From: Pseudomonas sp. GM79
GTDB lineage: Bacteria; Pseudomonadota; Gammaproteobacteria; Pseudomonadales; Pseudomonadaceae
Direction: 5' to 3'
Assembly (NCBI RefSeq): GCF_000282495.1
Contig: NZ_AKJE01000002.1
Coordinates: 109,238 to 173,237 of the forward strand
DNA length: 64,000 bases
Shown: piece after piece, positions 42,997-51,860 of the stretch
Layout of the letters: each line of letters begins with the position of its first letter
How positions within the stretch are numbered: the stretch's first letter is position 1
The notes under the pieces: generated by a model
Database searches by the model: none
Told to the model about the DNA's origin: nothing
The model's input: only the letters and a program-made list of their open reading frames with translations
Translations under genes and position numbers: made by a program

Positions 42997-43851
42997 ATGA
43001 ATCAATCAATGTTCATCGTCTGGCGCGAAAGCGTCGAGGCGTTGCTGGTGATCGGTATTCTCCAGGCTTGGGCCAGCCAGCAAGGCCAATGTAATCGGCT
43101 AGTCAAATTCCTCTGGGCAGGTGTGGTGCTGGGGTTGATGCTCTCGGGCCTGCTGGCGGTGTTGATTCTGTTTGCCGGTGAGGCCATGAGCGGGTCGGCC
43201 AGCGAATGGTTCCAGGCCGCACTCGCACTGGTTGCAAGCCTGTTGATGGTGCAGATGGTGGGCTGGATGCATCGCCACGGACGCAGCCTCAACCATGATT
43301 TGCGACGACACGCCGATAGCCACCTGGCTCGGCAAGGGGGCGCAGGTCTATTACTGCTGGCCATGCTCGCGATCAGCCGCGAAGGCAGCGAAACGGTGGT
43401 CTTTCTCTATGGCGCCGGCGCCCGGTTGCGAGGTCCGCAGCTCGGTTTGTTTGCCGTCGGCGGCGTGTTGGGACTGGTGCTGTCGGCGCTGACCATCACG
43501 CTGCTGCACAGGAGTCGCCGATTCATTTCATGGCAGCGATTCTTTGCCATCAGCGAAGTCATCCTGCTCATGCTCGGCGCAGCGTTGCTGGTCAGCGGCA
43601 CCGAACGAATCGGCGGCCAACTGCTCGCCCTGGATTTGCCGGACGTGGTTTACAGCCTCGTTGGCGAAGCACTTTGGGACAGCAGCACGTTGCTGAGCGA
43701 CAGCCATGGATTGGGTGGCTTTGTTGCAGGTGGAGCCGGTTATCGGGCAAGCCCCAGTGGCCTGACCTTGTTGGTGTGGATCGGTTATTGGCTGGCCGTC
43801 GGCGTCTGGCTACGGCAGCGGACTGCGGAAAACCTGCCATGCCCGACCTGA
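42997..43851 (+). CDS. ftrC: FTR1-family high-affinity iron permease (FtrC-like)
   Basis: A 284-residue inner-membrane protein with about seven helices. Both iron-handling R-E-x-x-E motifs are present: WRESVEALL near residue 10 and SREGSETVV near residue 130. These match yeast Ftr1 and the bacterial EfeU/FtrC permeases. Start MNQSMFIVWR (42997). The gene begins 22 bases after ftrB and overlaps ftrD by 13 bases. It should import ferric iron produced from ferrous iron in the periplasm. Confidence 0.92.
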   Translation: MNQSMFIVWRESVEALLVIGILQAWASQQGQCNRLVKFLWAGVVLGLMLSGLLAVLILFAGEAMSGSASEWFQAALALVASLLMVQMVGWMHRHGRSLNHDLRRHADSHLARQGGAGLLLLAMLAISREGSETVVFLYGAGARLRGPQLGLFAVGGVLGLVLSALTITLLHRSRRFISWQRFFAISEVILLMLGAALLVSGTERIGGQLLALDLPDVVYSLVGEALWDSSTLLSDSHGLGGFVAGGAGYRASPSGLTLLVWIGYWLAVGVWLRQRTAENLPCPT

Positions 43852-45218
43852 GCTGGCGCAATCGATGGCTCCAACGACTGGGCGACGGGATGCGTCGTCA
43901 TGCGCCCGTCATCCGTGCGGTGCAGTGGGCTGTTGTAGTGTTTTATGCGGTGCTGTTGGTGACCCCGGCGCTGTTGCCGCTGCCAGACAGCCAGGCACGG
44001 ATACTCGACAACCTGACCTTGCTCGCGCAGTTTCTATTCTGGGGGATCTGGTGGCCGTTCGTGTTGCTGTCGATGGTGTTCTTCGGCCGACTCTGGTGTG
44101 GCGTTTTGTGCCCGGAAGGCTCGCTCAGCGAATGGGCCAGCCATTACGGTAAAGGCCTGGGTGTGCCGCGCTGGTTGCGTTGGGGCGGCTGGCCAACCTT
44201 GGCGTTCTGCCTGACGACCCTCTACGGCCAATTGATCAGCGTTTATGACTACGCCCAGGCCGCGCTGTTGATTCTGGGCGGTTCGACCGTCGCAGCGGTC
44301 ATCGTCGGGTTGTTGTTCGCCCGGGGCAAGCGAGTCTGGTGCCGTTACCTGTGCCCGGTCAGCGGTGTCTTCGCCCTGCTCGCAAGGCTGGCCCCCGTGC
44401 ACTTTCAGGTCGACGAACAACGCTGGCTAGAAAATTCCGCACCACGCCTGCCGCCGCCCAACTGCGCTCCCCTGCTCGATATCCGCCGCCTGCAAGGCGC
44501 CAGTGATTGCCACGCCTGTGGACGCTGCAGCGGGCAACGCGGTGCCGTTCAACTGATCGCCCGCTCCAGCAATCAGGAGATTCTTCACGCGACAGCACGG
44601 ACCCTTTCCCCTTGGGATACACGCTTGCTGCTGTTCGGCGTGATTGGCTTGGCCATGGGCGCGTTTCAGTGGACGGTCAGCCCATGGTTTGTCGCCCTCA
44701 AACAATCCCTGGCCCAGTGGCTGGTCGAACACAACCAGTTCTGGGCCTTGCAGGATAACGCCCCTTGGTGGCTGCTGACCCATTACCCGCAGCTCAACGA
44801 CAGCTTCAGCTGGCTCGACGGTTTCAGCATCGTCGCTTACCTGAGTTTGAGTTCGATCGTGCTCGGCACGGCGTTGATGCTGCTTCTGCGCCTGACGGCC
44901 CGACTGGCGCGGGATCGCACACTGTATTGGCCCCTGGCGCTGACACTCACGCCCTTGGGGGGTGCCGGATTGTTTCTCGGGCTGTCGGCCACCACCGTCA
45001 AATTACTGCGTTATGAAGGCCTGCTGCTGGAGTGGGTACAACCGGCCAGGGCCTGTCTGTTATTGGCCGCGATGGGCTGGAGCCTGCTACTGGGTTGGAA
45101 TCGGCTGAGTCGCGAAGGTCTTTCCCAGGTGCGACGCGGGTCCGCCATCGCTTGCCTGCTCCTGGCCGAAGGCATGGTGGGATTTGGCTGGTGGTTGCAA
45201 TTCTGGGGCTGGGCTTGA
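43839..45218 (+). CDS. ftrD: 4Fe-4S-containing membrane oxidoreductase (FtrD-like)
   Basis: A 459-residue polytopic protein starting MPDLSWRNRW, in a frame overlapping ftrC by 13 bases. Cys motifs are WCGVLCPEGS and WCRYLCPVSG within or next to membrane helices, and CHACGRCSG in a soluble loop, similar to NapH/CcoG-like ferredoxin-type membrane proteins. In FtrABCD-like systems it is thought to move electrons from the FtrB oxidation step to the inner membrane. The best-supported role is the redox partner of the iron permease. Confidence 0.85.
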   Translation: MPDLSWRNRWLQRLGDGMRRHAPVIRAVQWAVVVFYAVLLVTPALLPLPDSQARILDNLTLLAQFLFWGIWWPFVLLSMVFFGRLWCGVLCPEGSLSEWASHYGKGLGVPRWLRWGGWPTLAFCLTTLYGQLISVYDYAQAALLILGGSTVAAVIVGLLFARGKRVWCRYLCPVSGVFALLARLAPVHFQVDEQRWLENSAPRLPPPNCAPLLDIRRLQGASDCHACGRCSGQRGAVQLIARSSNQEILHATARTLSPWDTRLLLFGVIGLAMGAFQWTVSPWFVALKQSLAQWLVEHNQFWALQDNAPWWLLTHYPQLNDSFSWLDGFSIVAYLSLSSIVLGTALMLLLRLTARLARDRTLYWPLALTLTPLGGAGLFLGLSATTVKLLRYEGLLLEWVQPARACLLLAAMGWSLLLGWNRLSREGLSQVRRGSAIACLLLAEGMVGFGWWLQFWGWA

Positions 45219-45233
45219 GTTCCCCAGCCCCCG

Positions 45234-45929
45234 TTATCCCCGCAACACGAAGGCTGGAAACAACTCGCGCATGGCCTCCCACAACTCTGGCAGCAACGCT
45301 TGAGCCGAAACACTCGGCAACAGCGGATCGAACATCCGCTCGGTGCGAACCAGTTGCACGGCGAAGCGTTTGACGCCAAGCGCATTCAAGCGTTTTGCCA
45401 GGATCAGCAGACGCGCCGGCTCGAACAGATGCCAATGCACCGTGGTGCGACATTCGTAGTCGACACCACTGGCCAACAGATGCTCGAGGCTGCGCCAGTT
45501 GGCGGTCCCGCTGCCCTCGACCCGAGTGATGGCCTGGCAATCCTCGGGCAATGCCTTGACATCGAAACCGACCCAATCCGCGCCGGTCAGTGCCTTGGCG
45601 AACGCAGCCGGCTTGATGCCGGCGCTGTGCAAGCCGATGCGAAATCCCATGTCCCGCACTTCATCCATGGCGTCGAGCAAACCGTCCTGCAAGGTTGGCT
45701 CACCGCCGCTGAACACCACGGCATCGAGCAGGTCCTGACGACGTTGCAGAAATGCCAACACCCGCCGCCAATCCACTTCCTCACTGCCACGAGGGGGAAT
45801 CAGCTGCGGGTTATGACAATAACGACAACGCCAGGCGCAACCCTGGCAAAACAGCACGCAGGCGAGCTGTCCCGGATAGTCGATAGTGGTCAGGGGCACC
45901 ATGCCCCCGACCCGAAGCATTCGACTCAT
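45234..45929 (-). CDS. nrdG: Class III ribonucleotide reductase activating enzyme (radical SAM)
   Basis: A 231-residue radical-SAM protein with the CxxxCxxC cluster at Cys31-Cys35-Cys38 (CAWRCRYC) preceded by DYPGQLACVLFCQG. The family GGEP motif is in VVFSGGEPTLQDG. It should generate the glycyl radical in the NrdD protein(s). ATG 45929 overlaps the stop of the 55-residue nrdD' gene by 4 bases (ATGA), so expression is coupled. Last gene of the nrdD-nrdD'-nrdG operon. Confidence 0.93.
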   Translation of the reverse strand: MSRMLRVGGMVPLTTIDYPGQLACVLFCQGCAWRCRYCHNPQLIPPRGSEEVDWRRVLAFLQRRQDLLDAVVFSGGEPTLQDGLLDAMDEVRDMGFRIGLHSAGIKPAAFAKALTGADWVGFDVKALPEDCQAITRVEGSGTANWRSLEHLLASGVDYECRTTVHWHLFEPARLLILAKRLNALGVKRFAVQLVRTERMFDPLLPSVSAQALLPELWEAMRELFPAFVLRG

Positions 45930-46093
45930 TGGCGCCCGGCCAGTGCCGCGCTTTCAGTGAAGTGCACCCGCTCACGGTGCTCCGACTGTTTGCCCGGATT
46001 GAACGCCGACACAGGACGGTGATAGCCCATCACCCGGGTCCAGACTTCGCAGCGTTGACGTTGAGTCTGGGGCAGTGTTTGCGATGCAGTCAT
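45926..46093 (-). CDS. Separate glycyl-radical segment of class III ribonucleotide reductase (nrdD')
   Basis: A 55-residue protein starting MTASQTLPQTQRQRCEVWTR; Gly23 lies in the RVMGY glycyl-radical motif, followed by HRPVSAFNPGKQSEHRER, which matches the extreme C-terminus of NrdD in other bacteria. AAGGAG lies 7 bases before ATG 46093, so it is translated in its own right. It begins 32 bases after the stop of the large nrdD gene, in another frame, so neither readthrough nor simple frameshift joins them. It overlaps nrdG by 4 bases. Probably docks to NrdD as YfiD/GrcA does to pyruvate formate-lyase; that comparison is an inference. Confidence 0.8.
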   Translation of the reverse strand: MTASQTLPQTQRQRCEVWTRVMGYHRPVSAFNPGKQSEHRERVHFTESAALAGRQ

Positions 46094-46125
46094 GGTGAAG
46101 CTCCTTGCGGTTGAGTGGATCGAAA

Positions 46126-48141
46126 TCAATGAACGGCGCCGGCTTTCTGCTCTTGCAGCAGCAGGACCTCGTCGCATTTGGGGCAGAACTCATGTTCGCC
46201 ATCGAGGTAGCCGTGCACCGGGCAGATGGAGAAGGTCGGGGTCACGGTCAGGTACGGCAGGCGGAAGCGGCCAAGGGCTTTTCGCACCAGTTGCTTGCAG
46301 GCCTGGGTCGATGAAATCCGCTCGGCCATGTACAGGTGCAGGACCGTGCCGCCGGTGTATTTGCATTGCAGTTCGTCTTGAAGTTCCAGGGCCTCGAAGG
46401 GGTCTTCGGTGTAGCCCACGGGCAGTTGCGAGGAGTTGGTGTAATACGGCGCCTGCACACTGCCGGCCTGGAGAATGTCCGGATAGCGCTTGAGGTCTTC
46501 CTTGGCGAAGCGGTAAGTGGTGCCTTCTGCCGGTGTCGCTTCCAGGTTGTAGAGATGACCGGTTTCTTCCTGGAAACGCAGCAACGTGGCGCGCACGTGG
46601 TCGAGCATCTTCAGGGCAAACTGCCGGCCGTGCTCGGTGTGCATACCCTCCTCGTCGCCGCTGAAATTGCGCAGCATTTCATGCAGGCCGTTGAGGCCGA
46701 TGGTGGAGAAATGGTTGCGCAAGGTACCCAGGTAACGCTTGGTGTAAGGGTACAAACCGGCGTCCATGTGGTGCTGAATGACTTTGCGCTTGACCTCCAG
46801 GCTCTCCATCGCCAGTTCCATCAATGCGTCCAGGCGCTGCAACAAACCACTGGTGTTGCCCTTGAACACATAGCCCAGACGGGCGCAGTTGATGGTGACG
46901 ACACCCAGCGATCCGGTCTGCTCCGCCGAGCCGAACAGGCCGCCGCCACGCTTGAGCAACTCGCGAACATCCAGCTGCAAACGGCAGCACATCGAACGCA
47001 CCTGATTGGGCTGCAGATCCGAATTGAGGAAGTTCTGGAAGTACGGCAGGCCATAACGCGCGGTCATCTCGAACAAGCGGTCGGCGTTTTCACTGTCCCA
47101 CGGGAAATCATGAGTGATGTTGTAGGTCGGGATCGGAAAGGTGAACACTCGCCCTTTCGCATCGCCAGCCTGCATCACCTCGATGTAGGCGCGGTTGAGC
47201 AGGTCCATTTCGACTTGCAGGTCGCCATAGGCAAACGGCATTTCCTCCCCGCCGATGACGGGTATCTGCTCGCGTAAATCCTGCGGGCACACCCAGTCGA
47301 AAGTCAGGTTGGTGAACGGCGTCTGGGTGCCCCAACGCGACGGCACGTTGAGGTTGTAGATGAACTCCTGGATCGCCTGGCGCACCTCTTGATAACTCAG
47401 CTGGTCCTTGCGCACATAAGGCGCCAGGTAGGTGTCGAACGAGCTGAATGCCTGAGCACCGGCCCATTCGTTTTGCAGGGTGCCGAGGAAGTTCACCATC
47501 TGCCCCAAAGCGCTGCTCAAGTGCTTCGGCGGACCGGCTTCGACACGCCCTGGCACACCGTTGAGCCCTTCGTGCAACAGGGTGCGCAGCGACCACCCGG
47601 CGCAGTAACCGGCGAGCATGTCGAGGTCGTGCACATGCAAGTCCGCCTCGCGGTGGGCCTGGCCAATGGCCTCGCTGTACACCTCGTCCAGCCAGTAGTT
47701 GGCAGTGACCTTGCCCGATACGTTCAACACCAGCCCACCCAGGGAATACCCCTGATTGGCGTTGGCCTGGACCCGCCAGTCTTCACGGTCCAGGTACTCG
47801 TTCATCGAGGTCGCCACTTCGACCATGGTCCGGCGGTCACGACGCAAACGCCCGTGTTGTTCGCGGTAGACGATGTAGGCCCGCATGGCGAAGAAAAAAC
47901 CGGCGTCCATCAATACCCGTTCGACACGATCCTGGATCTGCTCGACATGCAGCCTTGGCAGTCCGTCCAGCCGAGCGAGTACCGCCTGAAGCAAACCTTC
48001 AACCTCAACCTCGGTGTACTCCCCCGTTGCCTTGCCGGCGGCGATCAACGCCTGACGGATCTTGTCCGCATCGAAGGCAACCAGACTGCCATCACGCTTG
48101 TGCAAGCGGTTACATCCAACTGAGATCAGCGTGCTCTGCAT
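46126..48141 (-). CDS. nrdD: Anaerobic (class III) ribonucleoside-triphosphate reductase, large polypeptide lacking the glycyl-radical tail
   Basis: A 671-residue protein with an N-terminal ATP-cone (RDGSLVAFDADKIRQALIAA, about residues 14-100). A thiyl-radical Cys probably lies in GVVTINCARLGY, and the C-terminal zinc site is CPVHGYLDGEHEFCPKC. The protein ends about 15 residues after that site (EVLLLQEQKAGAVH), where other NrdDs continue into the R-V-x-G-Y radical loop. That loop is on the adjacent 55-residue ORF. ATG 48141 follows GGAGG; the frame to 48192 is an unsupported extension. Preceded by an ANR box. Confidence 0.92.
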   Translation of the reverse strand: MQSTLISVGCNRLHKRDGSLVAFDADKIRQALIAAGKATGEYTEVEVEGLLQAVLARLDGLPRLHVEQIQDRVERVLMDAGFFFAMRAYIVYREQHGRLRRDRRTMVEVATSMNEYLDREDWRVQANANQGYSLGGLVLNVSGKVTANYWLDEVYSEAIGQAHREADLHVHDLDMLAGYCAGWSLRTLLHEGLNGVPGRVEAGPPKHLSSALGQMVNFLGTLQNEWAGAQAFSSFDTYLAPYVRKDQLSYQEVRQAIQEFIYNLNVPSRWGTQTPFTNLTFDWVCPQDLREQIPVIGGEEMPFAYGDLQVEMDLLNRAYIEVMQAGDAKGRVFTFPIPTYNITHDFPWDSENADRLFEMTARYGLPYFQNFLNSDLQPNQVRSMCCRLQLDVRELLKRGGGLFGSAEQTGSLGVVTINCARLGYVFKGNTSGLLQRLDALMELAMESLEVKRKVIQHHMDAGLYPYTKRYLGTLRNHFSTIGLNGLHEMLRNFSGDEEGMHTEHGRQFALKMLDHVRATLLRFQEETGHLYNLEATPAEGTTYRFAKEDLKRYPDILQAGSVQAPYYTNSSQLPVGYTEDPFEALELQDELQCKYTGGTVLHLYMAERISSTQACKQLVRKALGRFRLPYLTVTPTFSICPVHGYLDGEHEFCPKCDEVLLLQEQKAGAVH

Positions 48142-48227
48142 TCGGCCTCCAGATACTACATATAGATGTTTATAGACAAACAAACACAACATGCAGTGAA
48201 GACTACGGACAAAGGGCTGATCTGCAA

Positions 48228-48241
48228 TTGATCGATATCAA
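48228..48241. promoter_or_regulatory. ANR/FNR box upstream of nrdD
   Basis: TTGAT-CGAT-ATCAA, an exact match to the TTGAT-N4-ATCAA consensus, 87 bases upstream of the nrdD start codon. Anaerobic activation by ANR (or Dnr) is expected. Confidence 0.88.
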
Positions 48242-48304
48242 GATTTGGCGGTGAAAAAAACCGCCCGATGACGACACAGATCCTGTGGCAAGCGAGGAGC
48301 CAAA

Positions 48305-48410
48305 TGTGGGAGCGGGCTTGCTCGCGAAGAGGCCATCACATTCAACATCATCGTTGACTGAAAGACCGCTTTCGCGAGCAAGTCGAATCGTCGCACCGCC
48401 GCTCCCACAT
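48305..48410. repeat. REPIN (inverted GTGGGAGCGGGCTTGC-type REPs)
   Basis: A GTGGGAGCGGGCTTGCTCGC unit at the left and its inverted relative (TTCGCGAGCAAG then GCTCCCACA) at the right, about 50 bases apart. Located between the ANR box of nrdD and the end of moaA. A typical Pseudomonas REP doublet. Confidence 0.85.
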
Positions 48411-48437
48411 TGGATTTGCTGTGTTTTAAAGATCAGC

Positions 48438-49430
48438 TCAACCCCCACTCATGTTCATGAACCGCACAATCTGCACCTCCCCTTCAGGACTGAAATCGTG
48501 GCGCAACGGCTTGCCGCGCAAGGCCTTCTGCACGGCATTGATCAACGGCTGGTCATCCAGCGGATAACGCCGCAGCAATCCTCTTAAATCCAGGGCATCG
48601 TCCTGCCCCAGACAAAGCAACAGCTTCCCTTCAACCGTCATCCGCACCCGATTACAGCTGCCACAGAAGTTGTGACTGTTGGGTGAAATGAACCCGATCC
48701 GGGTATCGGGATGGCGCTCCAGGCGCACGTAGCGCGCCGGTCCGCCGCTGTTTTCAGTGCTATCGAGTAAGCGATGCTGGCTGGCGATCAGCGCCCGCAC
48801 TTCGTCGCTGGAACAAAACGATTCGCCCCGGGAACGCCCGACGTCGCCCAAGGGCATTTCTTCGATAAAACTGATATCGATGCGCTGATCGATGGCGTAT
48901 TGCACCAACGCCGGGACTTCATCGAAGTTGCGGCCCTTCATCACCACGCAGTTGAGTTTGATCCGCTCAAACCCCGCGTCCCGCGCCGCTTCGATGCCGT
49001 TGAGCACCTGATCGAGATCGCCGATGCGGGTGATCGCACGAAACTTCTGCCCGTCCAGGCTATCGAGGCTGATGTTCATCCGCTTGACCCCCGCCTCCAC
49101 CAATGGCCGGGCCAGGCGGCTCAGTTGCGAGCCGTTGCTGGTCATTACCAGTTCGCGCAAACCGGGCAGCGCGGCGATGTTGCGGCACAGTTCGACAATG
49201 CCCGGACGAATCAGCGGTTCGCCACCGGTCAGGCGGATTTTGCGTACGCCCAACCCGACGAACAGCGTTGCCAGACGTTGCAACTCTTCCAGCGTGAGCA
49301 CCTGCTGACGCGGCAGGAAGGTCATGTTTTTCGCCATGCAATACACACAGCGAAAATCACACCGGTCCGTCACCGACATCCGCAGATAATCGATCTGCCG
49401 TCCAAAGCCATCCTGCATTACAGCGTTCAT
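48438..49430 (-). CDS. moaA: GTP 3',8-cyclase (molybdenum cofactor biosynthesis protein A)
   Basis: A 330-residue radical-SAM enzyme. The N-terminal cluster is Cys24-Cys28-Cys31 (CDFRCVYC); a second [4Fe-4S] site is in [19 protein letters not shown], and the C-terminus ends in the conserved Gly-Gly. It catalyses the first step of Moco synthesis. ATG 49430 (MNAVMQDGF) is preferred over the frame to 49514, with GGGAG upstream. It is last in the nar operon, 25 bases after the PPIase gene, so Moco supply rises with nitrate reductase, as I recall for the P. aeruginosa moaA1 gene. Confidence 0.95.
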   Translation of the reverse strand: MNAVMQDGFGRQIDYLRMSVTDRCDFRCVYCMAKNMTFLPRQQVLTLEELQRLATLFVGLGVRKIRLTGGEPLIRPGIVELCRNIAALPGLRELVMTSNGSQLSRLARPLVEAGVKRMNISLDSLDGQKFRAITRIGDLDQVLNGIEAARDAGFERIKLNCVVMKGRNFDEVPALVQYAIDQRIDISFIEEMPLGDVGRSRGESFCSSDEVRALIASQHRLLDSTENSGGPARYVRLERHPDTRIGFISPNSHNFCGSCNRVRMTVEGKLLLCLGQDDALDLRGLLRRYPLDDQPLINAVQKALRGKPLRHDFSPEGEVQIVRFMNMSGG

Positions 49431-49455
49431 CACATCTCCCGGTTTGCCACGATGC

Positions 49456-50415
49456 TCACTGCACCAGCGGTGAGTCGGCGCCCTGCAAGTGGATGCCGCG
49501 AATATCCGCCGCACCGATCAGGGTTTGCAGGTACTGCACCAGGGCTTTTTGCCAGACGCCTTGCTGCAACTGCGTGCGGATCGCTGTCGACACCACTTCA
49601 TAGGGCAACGGCATGCCTTCGATCCGCTGATCGACACTGACCACATGCCAGCCGTAGCGACTTTCCAGCGGTTTGCTGGCCAGGCCCGGCGCCAGAGTGA
49701 ACAACTGACGTTCCAGTTCAGGCACGGTCTGGCCCTTGCTGATTTGCCCCAGAGAACCGCCCTGAGCCTTCGACGGGCAGGCCGAATACTTCACGGCCAG
49801 CTCGGCGAAACTGCCGGGAAAGTCTTCCAGACGTTGCAGCAGAACTTCCGCCTGATCATGCGCAACGGCGCGCGCCTCGACATCATCCGGCGCACACTCG
49901 AGGAGGATGTGCCGAACCGCCAGCAACGGTGCGCTGTGAAAGCGCCCGCGATTGTTTTCGTAGTAACGCAGGCTGGTTTCCTCATCGCACTGCGGTACGT
50001 GCACCTCGCGTTCGAGCAACAAGCGCGTGGCCGCTTCTTCTTCGTTCTCGCCGGCACCGATCTCCATCGACACGCCGAGTTCGGCAATGCGCTGCTGCAA
50101 CAACTCGCGAATCACCAACGCCCGGGCGGCCAGGTACACCGCTTCCTCGCGGCTTTCGGCCGGGTGATATTGCAGCTCCTGGGCCATTGCCTCCGGGGTG
50201 ATCGACACCTCGTTGACGCTGATGATCGGCCACTCCTGTTCGCTGCTGGCGATCAACTGCGCCGGGGCGTCATCGGCAGCCGCCGGCTCAACCGGGAGTG
50301 CTTCAAACTGCGCCTCTGCGACCGGCGCGATGTCGAGAACGTCCTCGGCTTTTTTGGAAGACCCGCAGCCACCGCTGCCGCCGTTACCACCACCACATCC
50401 ACATCCACCTGACAT
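49456..50415 (-). CDS. Parvulin-type peptidyl-prolyl isomerase of the nar operon
   Basis: A 319-residue protein. The C-terminal PpiC (parvulin) domain, about residues 165-265, shows [19 protein letters not shown] and [21 protein letters not shown]. The central part resembles NifM/SurA-type helices. The very N-terminus is unusual: Gly/Cys/Ser-rich ([19 protein letters not shown]), with three Cys, likely a metal-binding or flexible tether, and no signal peptide. It sits between narI and moaA, as a PPIase does in P. aeruginosa. It probably assists folding or maturation of NarGHI. Confidence 0.88.
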   Translation of the reverse strand: MSGGCGCGGGNGGSGGCGSSKKAEDVLDIAPVAEAQFEALPVEPAAADDAPAQLIASSEQEWPIISVNEVSITPEAMAQELQYHPAESREEAVYLAARALVIRELLQQRIAELGVSMEIGAGENEEEAATRLLLEREVHVPQCDEETSLRYYENNRGRFHSAPLLAVRHILLECAPDDVEARAVAHDQAEVLLQRLEDFPGSFAELAVKYSACPSKAQGGSLGQISKGQTVPELERQLFTLAPGLASKPLESRYGWHVVSVDQRIEGMPLPYEVVSTAIRTQLQQGVWQKALVQYLQTLIGAADIRGIHLQGADSPLVQ

Positions 50416-50425
50416 GATTGTCTCC

Positions 50426-51106
50426 TCAGTACTTCTGACGAACGATTTGATAACGACGCCCCAGGTACCAGATCGGTGCGCTGATCATGTGTACGAGACG
50501 GGTGAAGGGGAACAGCACAAACAGGGTCAAACCGAGAAACACGTGCAGCTTGTAGGTCAGCCCGACCGGCGCGATGGCCGCCGCCGCTTCCATCGGCCGC
50601 AACAGCACGGTGTTCTGCGCCCAATTGGCGAGCATCACCATCACCGAGCCGTCCATATGCGCGGTGGACGCGGCAATCGTCAGCAGACCAAGCAGCAACT
50701 GCGCCAGCAGTACCAGCAGAATCAGGATGTCCGAAGGGCTGGAGGTGGCACGTACCCGAGGATCGGTGAGCCGCCGATTGACCAGCATCAACAAGCCGAT
50801 CAGGCACAACAGGCCAAAAAACCCACCGGACACCATGGCCAGCAACTGCTTGTTCTCGGTGCTGATCACGTGGTGATAAACCGACGCTGGCGTCAGCAGG
50901 CCGACGAAATGCCCGACCAGCACGAACAACACACCGACGTGAAAGAGGTTGCTCGCCACGCGCATCCCGCGCTGATTGAGCATCTGGCTCGAGCCTGCCT
51001 TCCAGCTGTATTGCGACAGGTCGAAGCGTGCCCAACTGCCGATCAGGCAGATCGCCAAAGCGACGTAGGGATAGATCCCGAACAACAACAGATTCCATTT
51101 AGACAT
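50426..51106 (-). CDS. narI: Respiratory nitrate reductase gamma subunit (cytochrome b)
   Basis: A 226-residue membrane protein with five predicted helices. The heme-ligand histidines lie in FHVGVLFVLVGHFVGL (helix 2) and LTYKLHVFLGLTLF / FTRLVHMISAP (helix 5). It oxidises quinol and passes electrons to NarH. ATG 51106 (MSKWNLLLFG) follows AGGAGGTC and overlaps the narJ stop by 8 bases. The longer open frame upstream reads narJ in another frame and is not used. Confidence 0.94.
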   Translation of the reverse strand: MSKWNLLLFGIYPYVALAICLIGSWARFDLSQYSWKAGSSQMLNQRGMRVASNLFHVGVLFVLVGHFVGLLTPASVYHHVISTENKQLLAMVSGGFFGLLCLIGLLMLVNRRLTDPRVRATSSPSDILILLVLLAQLLLGLLTIAASTAHMDGSVMVMLANWAQNTVLLRPMEAAAAIAPVGLTYKLHVFLGLTLFVLFPFTRLVHMISAPIWYLGRRYQIVRQKY

Positions 51107-51860
51107 TACCGACCTCCTGGGCTGGCGCGGCGGCCAACCCTTCATGCTGAAAATCCACCCAGTGCAACGGCACCGCGCTTTCTTCCCGAGCCTTGCCCGG
51201 TGCGCTTGGCAGCCCACTGCAACGGTCCTGCTGTTCGGCCTGGAGAAAGTCCACGGCCTCCTCTTCCCAGATCTTGTCGAGGGCTTCGAGGGAGTCGTCA
51301 CGCGGTTCCGCAGCCACCTGCGCTCGCAAGTCGGCGACCGCCTGATGCGGTTCGGCACCGGCGATTTGCAGCAGCGCCCGGAAGCAGCTGGCATAGGCGC
51401 TTTCGCGCTCTTCCAGGCGCGCCGCGAGCAAGGCCAGCAAGTGCGAAACATCTGCCAGACCCTCGCGAGCCTCGATGTCTTCGCGGGTGGAGAGGAACTC
51501 CAGGTACAGCGGGATATAGTCCGGCAGCTCTTTGACGCCGATGGCAAAACCGGCTTCTTCGTATTGCGCCATCATGTCGACCATGGCCTGGCCACGGTCG
51601 CGGGATTCGCCATGCACATGCTCAAACAACAGCAACGACAGCGAACGACCCCGGCCGAACAGCGCACCGTAGTGCTCCTGCCCATCCATCAGGTCATTGG
51701 CGCAGATCAGCTCGAGCAATTCGAACAACGCACCGCGTTGCTTGGGGCTGATTTCCCGTGACTGGATAATCGCCTGCTCCAGTTCGTCGCGACCGCCAAT
51801 CAGCGTCTCGGTCGGGTAATCGAGCAGCAGCGAAATCACTTTGAGAATTTGCATGCTCAT
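51099..51860 (-). CDS. narJ: Nitrate reductase molybdenum cofactor assembly chaperone
   Basis: A 253-residue all-helical chaperone of the NarJ/NarW family: LLLDYPTETLIG near the start, EHVHGESRDRGQAMVDM (the conserved HVHGES/R motif, about residue 85) and YLEFLS. It holds NarG until Moco is inserted. ATG 51860 overlaps the narH stop by 4 bases (ATGA); the ATG two codons later has better spacing to GGAGG and may be the true start. Confidence 0.93.
   Translation of the reverse strand: MSMQILKVISLLLDYPTETLIGGRDELEQAIIQSREISPKQRGALFELLELICANDLMDGQEHYGALFGRGRSLSLLLFEHVHGESRDRGQAMVDMMAQYEEAGFAIGVKELPDYIPLYLEFLSTREDIEAREGLADVSHLLALLAARLEERESAYASCFRALLQIAGAEPHQAVADLRAQVAAEPRDDSLEALDKIWEEEAVDFLQAEQQDRCSGLPSAPGKAREESAVPLHWVDFQHEGLAAAPAQEVGNV

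Noticed and set aside
48203..48448. An 81-codon frame between nrdD and moaA on the minus strand
   Set aside because: It reads through a REPIN repeat and across the ANR box; repeats of this type give spurious frames.
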